Assembly: GCA_013824085.1 (NCBI GenBank)
Contig: PNNF01000003.1
Span: forward strand, 57,736 to 121,735
Direction of reading: 5' to 3'
DNA: 64,000 nt
Source: Chlorobiaceae bacterium
GTDB taxonomy: Bacteria; Bacteroidota; Ignavibacteria; Ignavibacteriales; Ignavibacteriaceae
Each line of letters begins with the position of its first letter. Position 1 is the stretch's first letter. Both the position numbers and the translations under genes were made by a program. The notes beneath the pieces were generated by a model, which was not told where the DNA came from, searched no databases, and was given only the letters and a program-made list of their open reading frames with translations. Positions 62,428 to 64,000 of this stretch are shown here, piece by piece.

Positions 62428-62970
62428 TTACTGGATTATATATTTACTAAAAAAAACACTATTTATTCTTACCGTCGGAACACTTCTTTCAACGCTCTGC
62501 TTCAATTCTATTCTTATCGAATCTCGGTATAATGGATCGACTAATTGTCTTATTGATTTGCTACTTAATGTTGAGAGCGTAATATCTTTTATGAGAATTT
62601 CTTTGCTTGCAAGTATTGTTTTTTGTTCTTCTGATTGAACATCAAAACCAACTGAAGCCAGTAGTAATCTTTTTCCATCAGTCTCGGCGGGATTAACAAT
62701 AATTTCTTCCAAGAGATAGATAAATTTTCCAAGTTCTACTGCTCCACTTGTGGAAGTATCAGCATTTTGAGAAATTGTCCCTGTCGTATCACTTCCCGCG
62801 GCATCTGAATTGGAATTTTCAATTTTGCTCAACAACACATTTGCTGTAACAAAATAGACAACAACTAATTGAACAATAAATAAAGGTAACCCTATAAAAA
62901 GTATTTTGGGATTTAGCCCCACCTTTTTAGGTTCGTCAATAGTCTCTAATTTTTCTTTTAAATCTTCCAT
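62428..62970 (-). CDS. fliL: Flagellar basal body-associated protein FliL
   Basis: A 180-residue FliL. One membrane helix (about 21-43, ILFIGLPLFIVQLVVVYFVT) follows a charged cytoplasmic start, then a Ser/Thr-rich linker and the periplasmic domain (YLLEEIIVNPAETDGKRLLL ASVGFDV; RQLVDPLYRDSIRIELKQSV). It binds the stator and raises torque. I chose the ATG at 62970 over a GTG three codons earlier. It is the first gene after the stem-loop behind flgE, so the promoter of this long operon probably lies in the 307-base gap before it. Confidence 0.9.
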   Translation of the reverse strand: MEDLKEKLETIDEPKKVGLNPKILFIGLPLFIVQLVVVYFVTANVLLSKIENSNSDAAGSDTTGTISQNADTSTSGAVELGKFIYLLEEIIVNPAETDGKRLLLASVGFDVQSEEQKTILASKEILIKDITLSTLSSKSIRQLVDPLYRDSIRIELKQSVERSVPTVRINSVFFSKYIIQ

Positions 62971-63277
62971 AATAACCACAATATTTTTCTAACATATAAA
63001 CAATTGATATGCCAAAGAAAAACAGTGATTTTTCGCAGTTTTAAGCTATAAAATAAATAGGATTGGCTGATATTGTGCAGATGATTAAATGTAAAACGCA
63101 GAAACTATTTTATTCAAATTTATGAGGTCTAAAGTAATAAAAAAATTCATCTCTGAAATGCTTCTGAATCATCTCTTTCTGTGAAGAAAAAAAAGAAACA
63201 TCTCGATTCAAAATAAATTGCTCCGTGTCTCTTTGCTTAATAAATAAGTCTGAAACACGGAGCAAAAAAGTTCTAAA
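62971..63277. other. 307-base gap between flgE and fliL
   Basis: The largest break in the flagellar cluster. The flgE-proximal part holds the stem-loop at 63218-63265; the rest (62971-63217) is AT-rich and probably carries the fliL promoter. I looked for an FlbD-type small gene, common between flgE and fliL-motA, and found none. Confidence 0.5.
63218..63265 (-). terminator. Stem-loop downstream of flgE
   Basis: A perfect 11-bp stem, TTGCTCCGTGT and ACACGGAGCAA, encloses a 26-base loop about 12 bases after the flgE stop. On the minus strand it is followed by TTTATTTTG, a weak U tract. It probably ends or attenuates transcription after flgE, or protects the flgE mRNA end. The long loop is unusual for a pure terminator. 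Confidence 0.6.
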
Positions 63278-64000
63278 TTATCTTACAAGATTTGTTATTT
63301 CTTGTAGTAGTGAATCCGAAGTCGTTATTACTCGAGCATTTGCTTGGAAACCTCTTTGGGACACAATCAATTTTGTAAACTCATCTGATAAATCGACATT
63401 TGATTGTTCAAGAGCACCTGATTGCAATGTAGTTCCGGTTGTTTCTCCAGGTTCTCCAACAAATGGGTCTCCAGTATTTGCTGCAACAGTGAAGAGATTA
63501 TCTCCAACACTCACTAATGCGTTTATATTTCTAAAAGTTGCCACCATCACTTGTCCAAGATCTCTTGAATTTCCGTTAGAGAAAATTCCAACTATTTTTC
63601 CATATTGGTCAATGCTGATGTTTGTTAAATTTGCTGAAGCAGATCCGTTTTGAGTTAATGCAGAAATAATTGAACTACCTGAAGTTTGTGTAATTCCATT
63701 GAATCGAACACCAAAATCAATAGTGACATTTTGAGCTGCTGCACCACCCGCTGGCGTAAACGCTAGGACTGAAGGAGATGGTGAAACTGATAGAACGGAA
63801 CCATCAGGATTAAATGATATTGTTCCACCGGTTGGAGGAGTAATTACTCCACTTGTTGAAGGTATTGAGGTGTCCCATTTCCATGAATTAGGAGCAATTT
63901 TTGTAAATCTAACGGTTAAATTATGTGATGTACCAAGTGAATCAAAAATTGTCATATTTCCATTAACGATATTAGGAATTCTGTTGTTGTCTGCATTTGC
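63278..64000 (-). CDS. flgE: Flagellar hook protein FlgE, N-terminus beyond window
   Basis: The C-terminal about 240 residues of the hook protein; the frame is open to the right edge. The D2-like domain (ALVSVGDNLFTVAANTGDPF, ISIDQYGKIVGIFSNGNSRD LGQVMVATFRN) and the C-terminal GALEQSNVDLSDEFTKLIVS QRGFQANARVITTSDSLLQE are FlgE hallmarks. MTIFDSLGTSHNLTVRFTKI is the usual mid-protein segment, so the ATG there is internal. Confidence 0.95.
   Translation of the reverse strand, partial: ANADNNRIPNIVNGNMTIFDSLGTSHNLTVRFTKIAPNSWKWDTSIPSTSGVITPPTGGTISFNPDGSVLSVSPSPSVLAFTPAGGAAAQNVTIDFGVRFNGITQTSGSSIISALTQNGSASANLTNISIDQYGKIVGIFSNGNSRDLGQVMVATFRNINALVSVGDNLFTVAANTGDPFVGEPGETTGTTLQSGALEQSNVDLSDEFTKLIVSQRGFQANARVITTSDSLLQEITNLVR

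Noticed and set aside
62971..63217. A possible flbD-like small gene between flgE and fliL
   Set aside because: Neither strand has an open frame with the FlbD motif; only AT-rich DNA is seen.

Overview
The window is AT-rich and gene-dense, and comes from a Gram-negative bacterium of the Bacteroidota/Chlorobiota side of the tree, most plausibly Ignavibacteria. Three things point there: two very large secreted proteins with type IX secretion (T9SS) C-terminal sorting regions, several outer-membrane barrel proteins, and a full flagellar system, which most Bacteroidetes lack but Ignavibacteria carry. The taxonomic call is inference; no rRNA is present.

Left part (1-22.8 kb): mostly housekeeping genes in small units. 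A REP-associated tyrosine transposase (RAYT) is cut by the left edge and carries two REP palindromes and a 15-bp tandem repeat inside its own reading frame; a solo REP lies just upstream of it. Then come truA, the queuosine pair queE-queD, tRNA-Arg(CCT), a T9SS-sorted BNR-repeat protein, a divergent HisA-like protein, a glycosyltransferase, an outer-membrane protein, an ATP-grasp protein, a TPR lipoprotein/DUF4292 lipoprotein/EnvC-like trio, an aldo-keto reductase, alaS, a putative porin and a yceI-marR pair preceded by two perfect 12-bp palindromes that look like an autoregulatory MarR operator.

Middle part (23.2-35.4 kb): a surface-polysaccharide locus. It has a WecG/TagA-type transferase, a GT4 transferase, two GT2 transferases, UDP-galactopyranose mutase (glf) and a Wzx-type flippase, with a frameshifted gene and a 40-residue membrane ORF between them. 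A C25 (gingipain/PorU-like) peptidase of about 1780 residues is embedded here. glf beside a GlfT-like GT2 suggests a galactofuranose-containing glycan.

Right part (35.6-64 kb): a nearly unbroken minus-strand flagellar cluster. Transcription runs from the right edge: flgE (cut), a stem-loop, then fliL, fliM, fliN, fliO, fliP, fliQ, fliR, flhB, flhA, flhF, flhG, a two-TM protein, fliA, two HDOD proteins, a degenerate histidine kinase, a membrane protein, flgF, flgG, flgA, flgH, flgI, a flgJ-transglycosylase fusion, flgN, flgK, flgL, motA2, motB2, fliW, csrA, a REC-Hpt protein, motA1, motB1, a single REC protein, a REC-DHp protein and a hypothetical. Many neighbours overlap by 1-8 bases, which suggests translational coupling.

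The most unusual content is the regulatory part of this cluster: a FliA-type sigma factor that appears to lack region 3, a histidine kinase without its phospho-acceptor His and without a recognisable ATP-binding G1 box, and three response regulators that together supply receiver, DHp-like and Hpt modules but no catalytic kinase. With two stator gene pairs, CsrA-FliW and tandem HDOD proteins, this looks like an uncharacterised phosphorelay/scaffold for flagellar control. That functional reading is inference.
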